NCBI GenBank assembly: GCA_019802505.1
Contig: JAFMOC010000102.1
Span: forward strand, 1,034,501 to 1,098,500
Source: Corydoras sp. C115
Taxonomy: Eukaryota > Chordata > Actinopteri > Siluriformes > Callichthyidae
Direction: 5' to 3'
DNA length: 64,000 nucleotides
Shown here: positions 1 through 10,105 of the stretch, piece by piece
Numbering within the stretch: the stretch's first letter is position 1
How the letters are laid out: each line of letters begins with the position of its first letter
Program-made: the position numbers and the translations under genes
Notes under the pieces: model-generated
What the model was told of the DNA's origin: nothing
The model's database searches: none
Seen by the model: only the letters and a program-made list of their open reading frames with translations

Positions 1-1737
1 AAAAGCTTTTTAAAAGAGGAAAAATGCAGAATGAAGATAAAGGTTCAATTGAACAGAATAATCTGCACTCACTTACCTGATGTCGCACACATTTAGCACA
101 GTGACACAAATCACAACAGTTGTTATCTGAATGGTGGAAATTGGCAAATGGCACTTACTGGGCTGAAGCTGTTCATAATGCCATTTAGATGATTTATAAC
201 TACCAAAAACGGGGTATAAAAAAGAATGGATGCACTGGACCAAGCAACAAAAACAAAAACGTGCCATTACATAAGTCGAAGGGGAGTTTTACGCTAAGCA
301 TTCAACTGAACAGTGGCATAAAGCAAACTTGATGACCTCATAAAGCAAACTTGATGAAAGATTGAGAGAAAACTTAAATAGTAAGTGGACAGTACACATG
401 GAAGTTAAACTAATCATGGAGTTACACATCATACACCGCTTTACACTATACCTATATACCTAGCTAATACATGACAGCTGCAATTTATTCATGCAATAGT
501 GCAATCGGAATATATGTCAACTGTCATTTGTAAAAATATCTGTTGATTGGTGATGGAAAAACTTGTATACCTTGTTTCTCTGTGTGTTATCACTCACCTT
601 GTCTCAAATCCACCATTACCTTCTGATAAAATTGAGTTAAATAAACACAAAAACTAAAAAGCATCACAACAAGTGACAAATGGAGGGGCCATTATGATGG
701 TCACATGAGCATGATGGATAGACGGTGTCCTCTGGTTTTGGCTGGCAGAGAAGAACAGCGTCTGGTCTTTTTTCCGGCTGCCTGAGGCGCTGCATCTGGG
801 ATGGCGCTAGCGTTTGTGCCCGGAGCCGTCTGCCATGGGTCATTCGCTCTCCAGCGGCTCAGCCAAACCCCACCATGTCAAGACCATGTGTTGCATACAA
901 ACATCATTGAATGGATGGCAATGGTCTTTGTTATTTTGGTTGGGACTCAGGGCTTATATGAACTGCAGTAAACATTTTGGAGAAATGAATCTGTGAGTGC
1001 ATTAGCCATGAAAACTAATTCTTTCAATTTCCTTAATCTAACTCTTTCAATTTACTTTTCATCCAAAAAACCTGGAAAAAAACAGAATCATGAAAAAGTA
1101 AAAGCATAAATTGAATGCCACTAAATGTAGTCTAGACTGTGTAGTGTTTAGGTGTACGTTTATAACAACTGGAAAAACGATGAGTCCAGTGAGGCCATCC
1201 TGCATGACTTCAACGCGATCAGACCAACAGAAATCTAGGTTTGATCTAGTATTTTTCGTAGCAGTAATACTTCGGTAGTGCTATAGACAAAGAGCTGAGG
1301 ACAGCTCAAAGAAACTGTCGACACGTCAAGAGAAAAAAATAGACAGGAAAAGCAGCTAAAGCTAATAAAACACATTAACTGTCCAAACCTGTTCACCAAA
1401 ATTTCTCCAAAATCATGTATGTGAGGAATTACTATAAACAAATACATTAATATGTGCAAAGACCTCATTGATTACCAATAAATATATAATCCATAAATCA
1501 AATTATAATTGCAGTTGAAAATATAATGAATCGTTTTTAATAAGAGTAACCTGCTATCCTTACAAACTAATAATTTTTTTGATATTCAATGTCCACAGAG
1601 ATTTTTTGGATGGAACTAGAGAGGTACCTTGTTCCTTAATTTTCTAAGTTATCTATCTATAAATACAGTGTTAGAATAAATCTTGTTTATAGAAATCTGA
1701 TAGAACCATGTCTGTCTGTTTTTTATTCTCTGAGCTT
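1..1737. other. Unassigned AT-rich DNA
   Basis: No repeat family or convincing exon was recognised here. Stop codons are dense in all frames. Positions about 720-950 are clearly more GC-rich than the flanks and carry short overlapping open frames of about 60 codons, but these have no splice context or recognisable domain. This part could be an old repeat or a fragment of a retroelement. Confidence 0.5.
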
Positions 1738-1955
1738 GATTACATTTACATTTAAATTTGGTCATTTAGCAGATGCTTTTATCCAAAGCGACTTACAAGG
1801 TGAACACAGGGTTAATCACAACATCCCTGGAGCAATGAGGGTTAAGGGCCTTGCTCACAGACCCACACTGGTTACTTCAGTGGACCTGGGATTTCAACCA
1901 CCAACCTTCAGCTTGATAGCCCAATGCCCTAACCACTGAGCTACTACGCCCATCA
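1738..1955 (-). mobile_element. V-SINE-like tRNA-derived SINE, full length
   Basis: Read on the minus strand, the element opens with a tRNA-like promoter: an A-box region containing GTAGCTCAGTGGTTAG and, about 45 bases on, a degenerate B box (GGTTGAAATCC). A conserved body follows (GTGGGTCTGTGAGCAAGGCC), then the tail CTTGTAAGTCGCTTTGGATA and CTGCTAAATGACC. It is one of the two most complete copies of this family in the window. The tail is shared with the LINE B fragments. Confidence 0.8.
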
Positions 1956-3140
1956 TTGATACTCAACAACTCAGAGGCTGAAGCCTGAACTCAGAGGCTG
2001 AAGCTGAAACATTCACATAGTTTGGTTGGTTCATTATCATCCATTTGATCATTGTCTGTGTTCATATTTTTGTGGCAGTCAAGGCCGACATAATGCTTTT
2101 CACCCTTCCTCCCACCCTTTGCTTCTTATTCTTGGCCTGGATTTTGGTTAAAGTCCTTTTTGTGCTGAGGGCAACTGGACTCCATCTGTGGAAATTCCAC
2201 TAAGGATATCATTTATGTTCTCTACTGCACTTTCTATAAAGGTCAAATGGAAAACCAAAATTAATCAGTAAATAAAATATATTTAAAAAGCCATCACCCT
2301 TTTGTATGATATCACATAGAAAATAATATATCAGCATAAAATGTTAGGTTTATAGAGGTTTGAGAATGTAACTGTGTTTTAATGCTAGATTTAACTGATT
2401 TAGGATTCAATGCTACACACTTAAAAACGGTTTTCCATCTAAGAAACTGCCTTCATCATTTTCCTTTACATTGACAGCCTCATACTTTGGATTTGCCATT
2501 TTTTTTCTTTTAATAAGACATTCAGATTAATACATGTCAACTACAAAGCGCAGGCCTAAACCAATTTTCCATAATTCAGTCTGGAGAGACTGATCTAACT
2601 TGTGTCACTGTGGGTATATGGATAAGACTTGGATGAGCTTCATTGCTGTTCACTAATGTCTAAATTGCCCCATGTTGGCTGTGTCAATTTGTCAGAACTG
2701 ACAGATTGTGGCAGATTCATCAATTCTATCCATGTCCCACTCTAGGATTCACAATGGATGCTCATACAGCATACTGTTCAACTACAGTTAAAAATGTACT
2801 GCATACTCTACAGTGGATTACTGCTCACACAATTGCAAATGCCCTAAGGTCCATATTCAAGTATCAGAGGACCAAGGAAATGCCGATAAAAAATTCTTCA
2901 CACTATTATTCCACCTCTAACAGCCTGAACTGTTGACACCTGACAGGAAGAGTTTATTGATTTATGCTGCTTGCACCTAATAACCCTCCTATCAACATGA
3001 TGCCACATAAATCTGGAGTCATCTGAGCAGACAATGTTTTTTTATTTTTTTTTTTACACTGCTCAGTGATCCAATCTTTGCTTCTTTTTTGTCCACTGGA
3101 GTTTTTTCTTCATTTCTTCTCAAAATAGCCATCTGTTGTT
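1956..3140. other. Unassigned DNA
   Basis: Mostly AT-rich and without a recognised family. A small direct duplication (AACTCAGAGGCTGAAGC, twice) lies at about 1968-2005. Positions 2930-3140 contain phrases reminiscent of old minus-strand transposon sequence next to a poly-T run, too decayed to name. Confidence 0.4.
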
Positions 3141-3665
3141 ATTCAAAGTCAAAAGTCAACCCTAAGAACACCATCCCCACTGTCAAACATGGTGGTTGGA
3201 ACCTAATGTTTTAGGGGTGTTTATGGACCAGGGAATTTGATCGGAGTAAATAGCACCATGAAAAAAGAGCAATACATCAAAATGGCCTTGGGAATCAGTG
3301 GACATTTCAGCTTGACAATAACCCAAAACACACAGCAAAAGTGGTGAAGAAATGGTTAGCAGACAAAAACATTAACGTTTTGTAGTGGCCCAGACAGAGT
3401 CCTGACTTGAATCCAATTGAGAATCTGTGGAGGTGAGATAAAGATCAGGGTGATGACAAGGAGACCCTCCAACCTCAAACAGTTGGAGCTCATCGCTAAA
3501 GATGCAGTGGAGACATGCAAAAAGCTGGTCAGCAATTACAGAAAGCGTTTGATTGCTGTAATAGCCAATAAATGCTTTTCTATTAATCTGTTAATTATTG
3601 AGAAGGGTATGAATAAGTTTGGACATGTCACTTTTTGTTCAAATGTGAATAAAAGCTATTTTTTT
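3141..3665 (+). pseudogene. Tc1-like transposase remnant (C-terminal half)
   Basis: The plus strand reads as the second half of a Tc1/mariner transposase in broken frames: a degenerate VKHGG / GCL block, then LDNNPKHTAKVVKKW (the second catalytic Asp region), then a WPRQSPDLNPIENLW block carrying the Glu. A stop replaces the residue just before WPRQ. The last part, at 3417-3600, is open and matches the Tc1 C-terminus (RLIAVIANK). The sequence GGGTATGAATAAGTTTGGAC near 3606 resembles a Tc1 terminal repeat. Family membership is clear; the copy is dead. Confidence 0.75.
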
Positions 3666-3734
3666 TCCACAATGATACCTCTTGTACATCATCGTATTAT
3701 CTCCTGGGAGATGCAAAAGTATTTGCTCACCCAT

Positions 3735-4424
3735 CCAAATTCCAAATTATCAGAATCAGGTGTTTCACTTATATGGTCACAGACAGGTGTAGAAAAAAAA
3801 GCACCACTGTTTTTACAAACATTTGTGAAAGAATGGGTCGGAGCTCAGTAAATTCCTGCGTGGAACTGTAATTGGACGCTACCTGTGCAAAAAAATCCAG
3901 TCGTGAAATTTCCTCACTCTTAAATATTCCACAAACAAATGTCAGCTGTATTATAAGAAAATGGAAATGTTTGGGAACAAATGTAAACTGGCCACGTAAA
4001 CTGCCAGAGTGGATACTGACTCGCATAATGCGAAGAGATTGCTAGTTTGGAGTTCTGTAGTCAATCACTACAGAACTCCAAAATTTATATGGCCTTTAGA
4101 TAAGCTCAAGAACAGTGCACAAAGAGCTTTATGGAATGGGTTTCCATGGTCGAGCAGCTGCATCCAAGCCATACATCACCAAATGCACGAAGCGTCGGAT
4201 ACAATGGTGTAAAGCACGCCACCACTGGACTCTAGAGCAGCGAAGACACGTTCTCTGGAGTGACGAATCACGCTTTTTCATGTGTCAAAAAATCCCATAA
4301 ACACACCTCAAAACATTGTCGACAGCCTTCCCAGAAGAGTTGAAGCTGTTCTAGCTGCAATGGGTGGACCGATGTCATATTGAACCCTATGGATTAAGAA
4401 TAGGATGTCACTTAAGCTCATATG
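3735..4424 (+). pseudogene. Tc1-like element, internally rearranged (family T2)
   Basis: Six fragments in this window belong to one Tc1 family, here called T2. This copy begins with the transposase N-terminus (frames reading NMGRSSVNS-like sequence and then GTVIGRYLCKKIQ) and a helix-turn-helix region. It continues through WNGFPW and HHWTLEQRRHVLWSDESRFF, the block with the first catalytic Asp. It then jumps to the C-terminal LPRRVEAVLAAMGG region, so the central DDE portion is deleted. At 4046-4082 there is a perfect 15-bp inverted repeat not seen in the copy at 16455-17270 (see findings). Confidence 0.8.
4046..4082. repeat. Perfect 15-bp inverted repeat, 7-nt loop
   Basis: The arms TTTGGAGTTCTGTAG and CTACAGAACTCCAAA flank TCAATCA. 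The structure sits inside the decayed T2 transposase and is best explained as a mutation product, not a functional hairpin. Confidence 0.9.
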
Positions 4425-4530
4425 ATCACCACACAATCCATACATGGCTGTCCTACACTGCAGGTGCTGCCCAGCTGTTCAAAGAAGATGAATCTCCTCT
4501 GAGCTTTGGTTTTAGGAACCACACTGTTGG
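4425..4530 (+). mobile_element. L2 LINE 3' UTR fragment
   Basis: This matches the L2 3' UTR seen at 13395-13500 and 53220-53300: CATGGCTGTCCTACACTG, a GCTGCC motif, then GATGAATCTCC and a TTTTAGGAACC stretch. It lacks the rest of the UTR and the TTGAAC tail. Confidence 0.6.
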
Positions 4531-4728
4531 GCCACCAGGGTATTTAGGGTTGGCTTGTGGTTGAAGTTTAAGAAAGTCTCGATGAAATCATTGACAGACT
4601 TTGTAAATTTCCAACAATGAACGAAAAAAATGTGTTTGTGTGTACAGGTATATATAACAATGTGAAGATCAAAACCTGTTTAAAGTTTACACACTCACAA
4701 TGTGGGGACCTCATATAATTGTGGTGGA

Positions 4729-4980
4729 CAAGGCACCAATCTATCACTGGGCACACTTACTCACACAGACAAGCACACAGAAAACACACACTAGGGCAAA
4801 TTATTGCGTTCAATTTACCTTGAATCCAAGTTTTGGGACTGTGGGAGAACAACATAGGACCCAGAGAAAACCCATGCGGATACTGAGAGAACATGGAAAC
4901 TCCACCCAGATTGGGATTTAAACCTGGAATCTCCAGCGCTGAGAGGCGAATGCACCAACCACTAAGCCACCATGGTGCCC
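4729..4980 (-). mobile_element. DANA-like SINE (D-SINE), 3'-truncated
   Basis: D-SINE is the label used here for the commonest element of the window. On its sense strand it has a tRNA-like head (A box near GGCTTAGTGGTTAG, B box GGTTCGAATCC), a body with TTTCCATGTTCTCCCCGTGT and CACAGTCCAAAAACATGG, a 3' part with GATTGGCGCCCTGTCC and CTCCCCTGGATGGGCATG, and a GATGGATGGA tail. The body matches zebrafish DANA-type SINEs. This copy has the head and body but stops at the ACCAATCTATCACTGGG block. Its B box is mutated. Confidence 0.85.
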
Positions 4981-5447
4981 TCTATGTAAATCATTTAAAG
5001 GGAATTTATTTTGTATGATTAGTTTATGGTTAAGTTAAGGTTATGGTTAATGTTATGGTAGTAGTTTATACTTGTGTTTATAGTGACAAAATAAATAAAG
5101 TTCTGTATAAAGTACCCACAATGTAAACGTGTACAAAAATATAAAACTTTTAAAAAGAGTTTATATCTCATTTCCTTGTGTATTCGCTTCTTTCTAAAGA
5201 ACATTTATTTTCATTTTCAAGCTTTCTTCCAGCTTTATTGAAAAGGCTCTGTCCCTCATATTCTTTTATTTACTCTTGGTACTGGTAATAAACCTGGAAC
5301 CTTTGATCTTCGTGGCTTCTCTTATCTATTGTAAATAAATGGACACCAGTAGAATTGGTCTGTTTCCACACAAAAAGAGGATGATGTTACATCCCTACAT
5401 GCTAGAATGTACACTATTTAATCTGTGATTTAAGAATCGTACATTCT

Positions 5448-5450
<3 letters not shown>
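4981..5450. other. Unassigned DNA
   Basis: AT-rich sequence without a recognised element or supportable gene. Confidence 0.5.

Positions 5451-5451
<1 letters not shown>

Positions 5452-5503
<52 letters not shown>
5452..5503. repeat. (ATCT)n microsatellite
   Basis: About thirteen uninterrupted tetranucleotide units. Confidence 0.95.
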
Positions 5504-5507
5504 ATTC

Positions 5508-5512
<5 letters not shown>

Positions 5513-5582
<70 letters not shown>
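5513..5582. repeat. (TA)n microsatellite
   Basis: About 35 uninterrupted TA units directly after the tetranucleotide array; only a short spacer separates them. Confidence 0.95.
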
Positions 5583-5587
<5 letters not shown>

Positions 5588-5744
5588 CAGTATAAAAACA
5601 GTATTTTAACTCCTCTGTGAAATAATCTAAATAGGTGACAATGGCACTCAGTTTGTGCTTAGTCCTTATATTCAAAGGATGGAGTTCACTGAATTCAAGG
5701 TTGTAGAATTTGTGATTTGAGATGTTTGGTACTGGGGGATGAAC

Positions 5745-5897
5745 AGGTCCCTGGTCAACTGAAGTTACCAATGTGGGTCCTCGAGCAAGGCCTACCCTTG
5801 TAACCCTAATTGCTCCAGAGATCCTGTGTTGAACCCTCTGCTCCCTTTGAAATTCGCTTTGGATAAATGTGTCTGCTAAATGACCAAATATACTTAT
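5745..5897 (+). mobile_element. V-SINE-like SINE, 5'-truncated
   Basis: Contains the body (GTTACCAATGTGGGTCCT, GAGCAAGGCC) and the tail (TTCGCTTTGGATAAATGTGT, CTGCTAAATGACC). The tRNA head is absent or unrecognisable. Confidence 0.75.
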
Positions 5898-6106
5898 TTA
5901 TTTAACTCTTACTCTGGTGTGGTGGTGAAGTGCACGAAAGAAGCTTTATTGGCATGACAAATAATGATGTTTCTATTGGAGAAGCAAATACAAGATGACC
6001 AAATTTTTTTATAGTTAAAGTGAGTTACAAAAATGTAAATAAAATATAAATATAAAAAAAATTTTAGTAGAGTAAAAAAAAATATATAAATAATATATAA
6101 ATATAT

Positions 6107-6452
6107 GGCATGGTGGCGTAGTGGTTAGCACGTTTGCCTCTCAGCGCTAGGGATTCCCGGTTCGAATCCCCATCTGGATGTTTCCATGTTCTCCCCGTGT
6201 CTGCGTGGGTTTCCTCCGGGTTCACTGGTTTCCTCCCACAGTCCAAAAACATGGATCAAGTCAATTGAGTTCTCCAAATTCCCCCATATAGAGTGGGTGT
6301 GAGTGCGTGTCTGTGTAAGTGAGTGTGTCCAGTGATAGATTGGCGCCCTGTCCAGGGTGTATCTGCCCAGAGCCCGAAACGTTCTCCCCTGGATGGGCAT
6401 GGGGGACTTCCCCACGACCCTAATATAGGATAAAGCGGAAAATAATGGATGG
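6107..6452 (+). mobile_element. D-SINE, full length, with target-site duplication
   Basis: Complete from the tRNA-like head to the GATGGA tail; A and B boxes are readable. It is flanked by a 10-bp direct repeat ATAAATATAT (6097-6106 and 6453-6462). The repeat is AT-rich, so its support is moderate. It ends 12 bases before the left end of the hAT MITE at 6465. Confidence 0.9.
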
Positions 6453-6464
6453 ATAAATATATAA

Positions 6465-7127
6465 TAGTGGTGTAAAAGTATGTTGTAAGTCTGCGTGAAC
6501 CATTTGGTACAGGTTCTATGGATCGGTATGCACATTCCCACGCAGAATACAAAAAAAAAACAAATACAAGGCGGAACTACAATTAAGAGATGAGCTCTAC
6601 ACCCAAGTGTAGCTTAGTTTAGAGGCGGAGCATGGACTGCGAGTGGACCATACAATGACACACATTTTCCTTCAAATCAATCTATGGGAGGAGTTTGTGT
6701 TCTTGTGATTGAGCACCGAAGCAGCGCGGGGGTGGAGAGGTCGATTCAATACAGTCGGTTTTTGGGTGTTGTGTGGAGGTTGTGAGGTATGTTTGTGCAA
6801 ACCTTTTGAATGTGCTTCCGCATATTGGGCAGAATAATCGATAGGGATTCCCAGTTCCTGGTTCGAATCCCAATCTGGGTGGGGTTTCTATGTTCTCCCC
6901 GTGTCCGCATGGGTTTCTTCCGGGTTCTCCGGTTTCCTCCCACAGTCCAAAAACATGGATCAAGTCAATTGAATTCTCCAAATTGCCCCATATAGAGTGT
7001 GTTTGTGTGAGTGAGTGTGTAACATATATAGAGCAAAATGCCACAATTGCAACTTTTCCAGCAAAAGAGAACTTTGGAAACGCTTGGTTTTATTCACACC
7101 ATGAATTTTGTGTATTGTACACCCCTA
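6465..7127. mobile_element. hAT-type MITE, copy A, interrupted
   Basis: The body at 6465-6845 and the tail at 7023-7127 match the hAT copy at 36561-38089. Shared segments include CAAGGCGGAACTA, AGGCGGAGCATGGACTG (one base differs), GCATATTGGGCAGAAT, ATATAGAGCAAAATGCCACAA and GCTTGGTTTTATTCAC. The left end begins TAGTGGTGTAAAAGTA and the right end finishes GTACACCCCTA, an imperfect inverted pair of hAT type. No transposase remains. The gap at 6846-7022 holds a D-SINE fragment. Confidence 0.7.
6846..7022 (+). mobile_element. D-SINE 5'-half fragment inside hAT copy A
   Basis: Starts in the head just before the B box (the A box is missing) and runs to GTGTGAGTGAGTGTGT. The expected continuation of the SINE resumes only at 7187, after hAT sequence and an (AAT)n array. 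Confidence 0.8.
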
Positions 7128-7146
7128 ATAGTATAATAAGGTAGTA

Positions 7147-7147
7147 C

Positions 7148-7183
<36 letters not shown>
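7147..7183. repeat. (AAT)n microsatellite
   Basis: About twelve trinucleotide units between the hAT tail and the second SINE fragment. Confidence 0.9.
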
Positions 7184-7185
<2 letters not shown>

Positions 7186-7186
7186 C

Positions 7187-7320
7187 ATATGCCCAGCGAT
7201 GGATTGGCGCCCTGTCCTGGGTCTATCTGCCCAGCGCCCGAAATGTTCTCCCCTGGATGGGCATGGGGAACCCCACCGCGACCCTAATAGAGGACAAAGT
7301 GGGAGATAATGAATGAATGA
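7187..7320 (+). mobile_element. D-SINE 3'-half fragment
   Basis: Begins exactly at GCCCAGCGATGGATTGGCGC, the point where the fragment at 6846-7022 stops, and ends in an AATGAATGAATG tail. Confidence 0.85.
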
Positions 7321-7395
7321 ATTAATGAATGAATTAATTATGACAGAGTGTGTGTGTATGACATGGTTACCCACTGTCCCTCATCTGGTGACAGG

Positions 7396-7415
7396 TGTGT
7401 GTGTGTGTGTGTGTA
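7396..7415. repeat. (GT)n microsatellite
   Basis: Short dinucleotide run. Confidence 0.8.
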
Positions 7416-7435
7416 AAGGGCTGCTAGTGTGCAGC

Positions 7436-7660
7436 TCTCTCTGTGCTCCCTCAGTAGGTGGGGGAGTTTGTTGTGGTCTGGAAGGGAGGTGAAGTCGGGG
7501 CTGATATTATTAAATTTGGGGAAGAATTGGGAGTGGATGTGCTGGTATCTGGTAAACTGAGTGAGAAAGTGCAGCTTGGTCTCTACTGTGCAGAGAGGGC
7601 AATGCTGATGCTGACACTGACTCTCCTCTCAGGTGAACTGGGTGTACTGGGTGTAGTGCC
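7436..7660 (-). pseudogene. Decayed zinc-binding retroelement fragment (zf-RVT-like)
   Basis: The minus strand can be read, with one stop, as a CPLC motif followed by ETKLHFLTQ, then an aromatic-rich segment (FFPKFNNISPDF) and SLPDHNKLPHLL. The CxxC...H spacing with nearby HFL resembles the zinc-binding segment found after reverse transcriptase in many fish LINEs. The final Cys of the knuckle appears to be replaced by Phe. No reverse transcriptase lies beside it. Family assignment is by pattern only; it could be from another gene. Confidence 0.4.
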
Positions 7661-7705
7661 CCATTTCTATGGCCAGAAATGCACTCAGACTGTGTGTTGA
7701 CAAAA

Positions 7706-8050
7706 ACAAAAATATTGGGACACCTACATATCACAGCATTCTGGTTGAAATTAGTCCCCTCTTGCAGCTATGACAGGAATTTCTGAGATATTACACTGAT
7801 GTTAAATTAAAAGGCTCTGCCTAGCAATCTGTGTTGTAGTCCATCCCAAAGGTGTATAACGGGGTTGAGGTCAGGGCTCTGTGCCAGCCAGTCAAGTTCT
7901 GTCACACCAAACTCACTCAACCATGCTTCCGTTGACCTTGTTATGTGCACTGAGCACAATAATACTGGAGTTAAAAGCATACAATGGGATTTTTCTACAC
8001 CTGGAATAATAAGACTGACTATAAGACCTTTGTATCTTAATACGTTCATA
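7706..8050 (-). mobile_element. Tc1-like T2 element, 3'-end fragment
   Basis: Begins with a terminal motif (AAAAATATTGGGACACCTAC, the T2 end) and reads on the minus strand through SPDLNPVIHLWDGL, the block normally holding the catalytic Glu, here changed (IEN/IEH to VIH). A second segment reads ARSTEAWLSEFGVTELDW. The rest of the transposase is absent. Confidence 0.7.
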
Positions 8051-8180
8051 TAGTGTAATAAATAGTGTATAAGAAGTCAAAAAAAAAAAACTTTAAGCCA
8101 ATGTAAAATGTTTTATTCTGTATCTTCCAGCATAAGTTTGTAGGAAGTAACCACACAAATGGTGGAAACACCAACCCCTC

Positions 8181-8492
8181 TGTGGTGGTGTGGTGGCACT
8201 GGGTGGCTGGGAGGAGAGGCGGAGCCTATGCGCCAATTAGGGAGATTGATTAGCGCACCCAATCTGGCTCCATCTGATGGTGTGTGCAGCTTTATAGGCT
8301 GTGACATCATGCACTGTGGAAGGGGGGGGGAGCATTCCATGGACCCGATGGGACCGATGGGACAGTGGACACGGCACATGTATTGTTAAAGCCTGGTATT
8401 TGGGAAAAAAAAAAGTCAGCTCCTATTGTGGTGCAGTCCTGTCTCAGGTTCTTATTCCTTTCACCCCGCGACACTGGTGCCAAAACCCAGGA
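8181..8492 (+). mobile_element. LTR with adjacent primer-binding site
   Basis: A segment running TGTGG...GCGACA (8181-8473) is followed after one base by TGGTGCCAAAACCCAGGA (8475-8492). This has the form of a retroviral-type primer-binding site: TGG plus the complement of a tRNA acceptor end. A TTTATAGG motif near 8290 could be the TATA box. The left boundary is uncertain. The GC-rich stretch to about 8760 may be the untranslated leader or start of gag, but no gag or pol domain is readable and no second LTR is present. This is a truncated LTR element, probably Gypsy type. Confidence 0.5.
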
Positions 8493-8760
8493 CAGGTTGA
8501 GGACTCATGTGGCAGAGGATGTCACCTGCAAGCTGTGTGAGAATTGTCTCCAGTAGGGGTGCATGCCCTGACCCATGCTTTGGGTGTTTGCATGTCGTGA
8601 AGTGGAACGGGTGGGGCAAATGGAGGTTCCAGTGACCATGTTCGGAGGTGAAAATGCCTTGGTGCGTCGCTGATTGTGGGAAACGGTGGCGTGGATGGCC
8701 CCTTCCGCCGTACCGGGTGGGACCTGCCGCTTTTGCGTGGCTATCGCCACGGATTCATTA

Positions 8761-9315
8761 ACCGTGATTTAAGTCCATCAATGACGGCGCTACGGTAATC
8801 CTGCCACACCCTCATTATACATTCTTCATTGTTTGCTCTAACACACAATAAAGCTGAATGTAAAAGTAGAACAGCTGAGTAAGAGATCAGATAAAAAAAT
8901 AAAAAAAAACATACAGCATAACAGAGAGACAGCCAGAGTGGCACTCATAAATCAAATGCAGCAGAGTGGAACTCGGGGACCTGCACCAAATTTGACACAG
9001 CAAAGCAAGATGTATTGAAAAGAAGAACAATAAGAAAGAGCCCTTCCAGCACACATAGCGATGAAAAAAAACATTCAAGCCAAACAAGGTAAAAGCTTTA
9101 TGATATGAAGAAAAATCTCCAAGACATATGGAAATGTGTCAGTCTTACATCACAACCCCATTTTTGCCAAATGCATGATGTCCAGAAATCACTTCCATTA
9201 CCATCACATTTCAAAACACTGAACATTGATATAAAGTTGGGCCATCTATAACAGATTCCTGTACAGAATATAACAGCAAGGTTTTGTATATTGTCATGAC
9301 CTTCCATTTGGTAAA

Positions 9316-9347
<32 letters not shown>

Positions 9348-9385
9348 AACTAAAAACAAAATTCAATTAGGAGTGGAGATTAGCA
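8761..9385. other. Unassigned DNA
   Basis: AT-rich, with a poly-A run and short TA stretch at 9310-9350. No element recognised. Confidence 0.5.
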
Positions 9386-9389
9386 CTTT

Positions 9390-10105
9390 GACTTTTGTCT
9401 GACTGCATTGTGCCAAGTTTAAAGTTTGGTGGAGGGGGGATTATTGTCATGCGTGCTGCCACGGGAGCGTAGATAAATGCCGTAGCGCTGAATGAACTCA
9501 GGGGGCGCTGGTAAGTGAGTCGAATTTATTGAGTTGACACCAAGAGCAAACAAAATCAACATAAGCAAGGGCAACGCGTGATTACTAAAACAATGCCGGT
9601 CTGAGGACGGAACGGAAACAGAAAGAATATAAACTGTAACCAGACCATGTGATAAACTGAAACCAGTCAAAGAAAATAACTAATTGACTATATAAGGAAC
9701 ACTTAAAGAAAATAACTAAATGAAAAGTAAAACAGGTGAGGAGTGCCTAGCACTCCTTACAATTATGGTGTGGGGTTGTTTTCTATGGTAATTCCAGTGA
9801 AAAGAACTCTGAATGCTTTAGCATACCAAGACATTTTGGACAATTCCATGCTTCCAACTTAGTGGGAACAATTTGGACCCCTTCCTCTTCCAACATGAGT
9901 GCACCAGTGACCAAAGCAAGGTCCATAAAGACATGGATGACAGAGTCTGGTGAGGATGAATTTGACTGGCCTGCATCTTAACCCTTAACCAGATAGAACA
10001 TCTTTGGGATTAGAATTAGAGCGGAAACTAAGAGTCAGGCCTTCTCGTCCAACATCAATGTGTGACCTCACAAATCCGCTTCTGGAAGAATGGTCAACTA
10101 GACGC
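9390..10105 (+). pseudogene. Tc1-like T2 element split by a solo LTR
   Basis: The T2 phrase around AAGTTTGGTGGAGG at 9420 continues after the LTR with ATTATGGTGTGGGGTTGTTT at 9762. From there the decayed transposase reads on through the region of the second Asp and the LNP block (degenerate) to the RPTSMCDLTN-like segment near 10060. Multiple frameshifts and a missing 3' end make it nonfunctional. Together with the LTR it gives a dated order: T2 first, LTR later. Confidence 0.8.
9445..9761 (-). mobile_element. Solo LTR A, 317 bp, with 5-bp target-site duplication
   Basis: The plus strand begins TGTCATGCG and ends TCCTTACA, so the sense strand is TG...CA. Perfect 5-bp repeats ATTAT flank it (9440-9444 and 9762-9766). 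On the minus strand a CCTTATATAG TATA-like motif precedes a CAATAAATT polyadenylation signal, fitting an LTR read on that strand. No internal coding region is present, so this is a product of LTR-LTR recombination. Confidence 0.85.

Noticed and set aside
725..996. Possible host exon in a GC-rich patch
   Set aside because: Frames are about 60 codons, overlap each other, and lack domain similarity or matching splice sites.
6125..6541. 138-codon frame on the minus strand, and similar frames at 15763-16239, 20887-21301, 33034-33408 and other places
   Set aside because: All are translations of D-SINE copies; the recurring peptides follow the repeat and do not reflect a protein family.
6457..7135. 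8-bp hAT target duplication around copy A
   Set aside because: Flanks ATATATAA and ATAGTATA agree at only about half the positions in AT-rich DNA.
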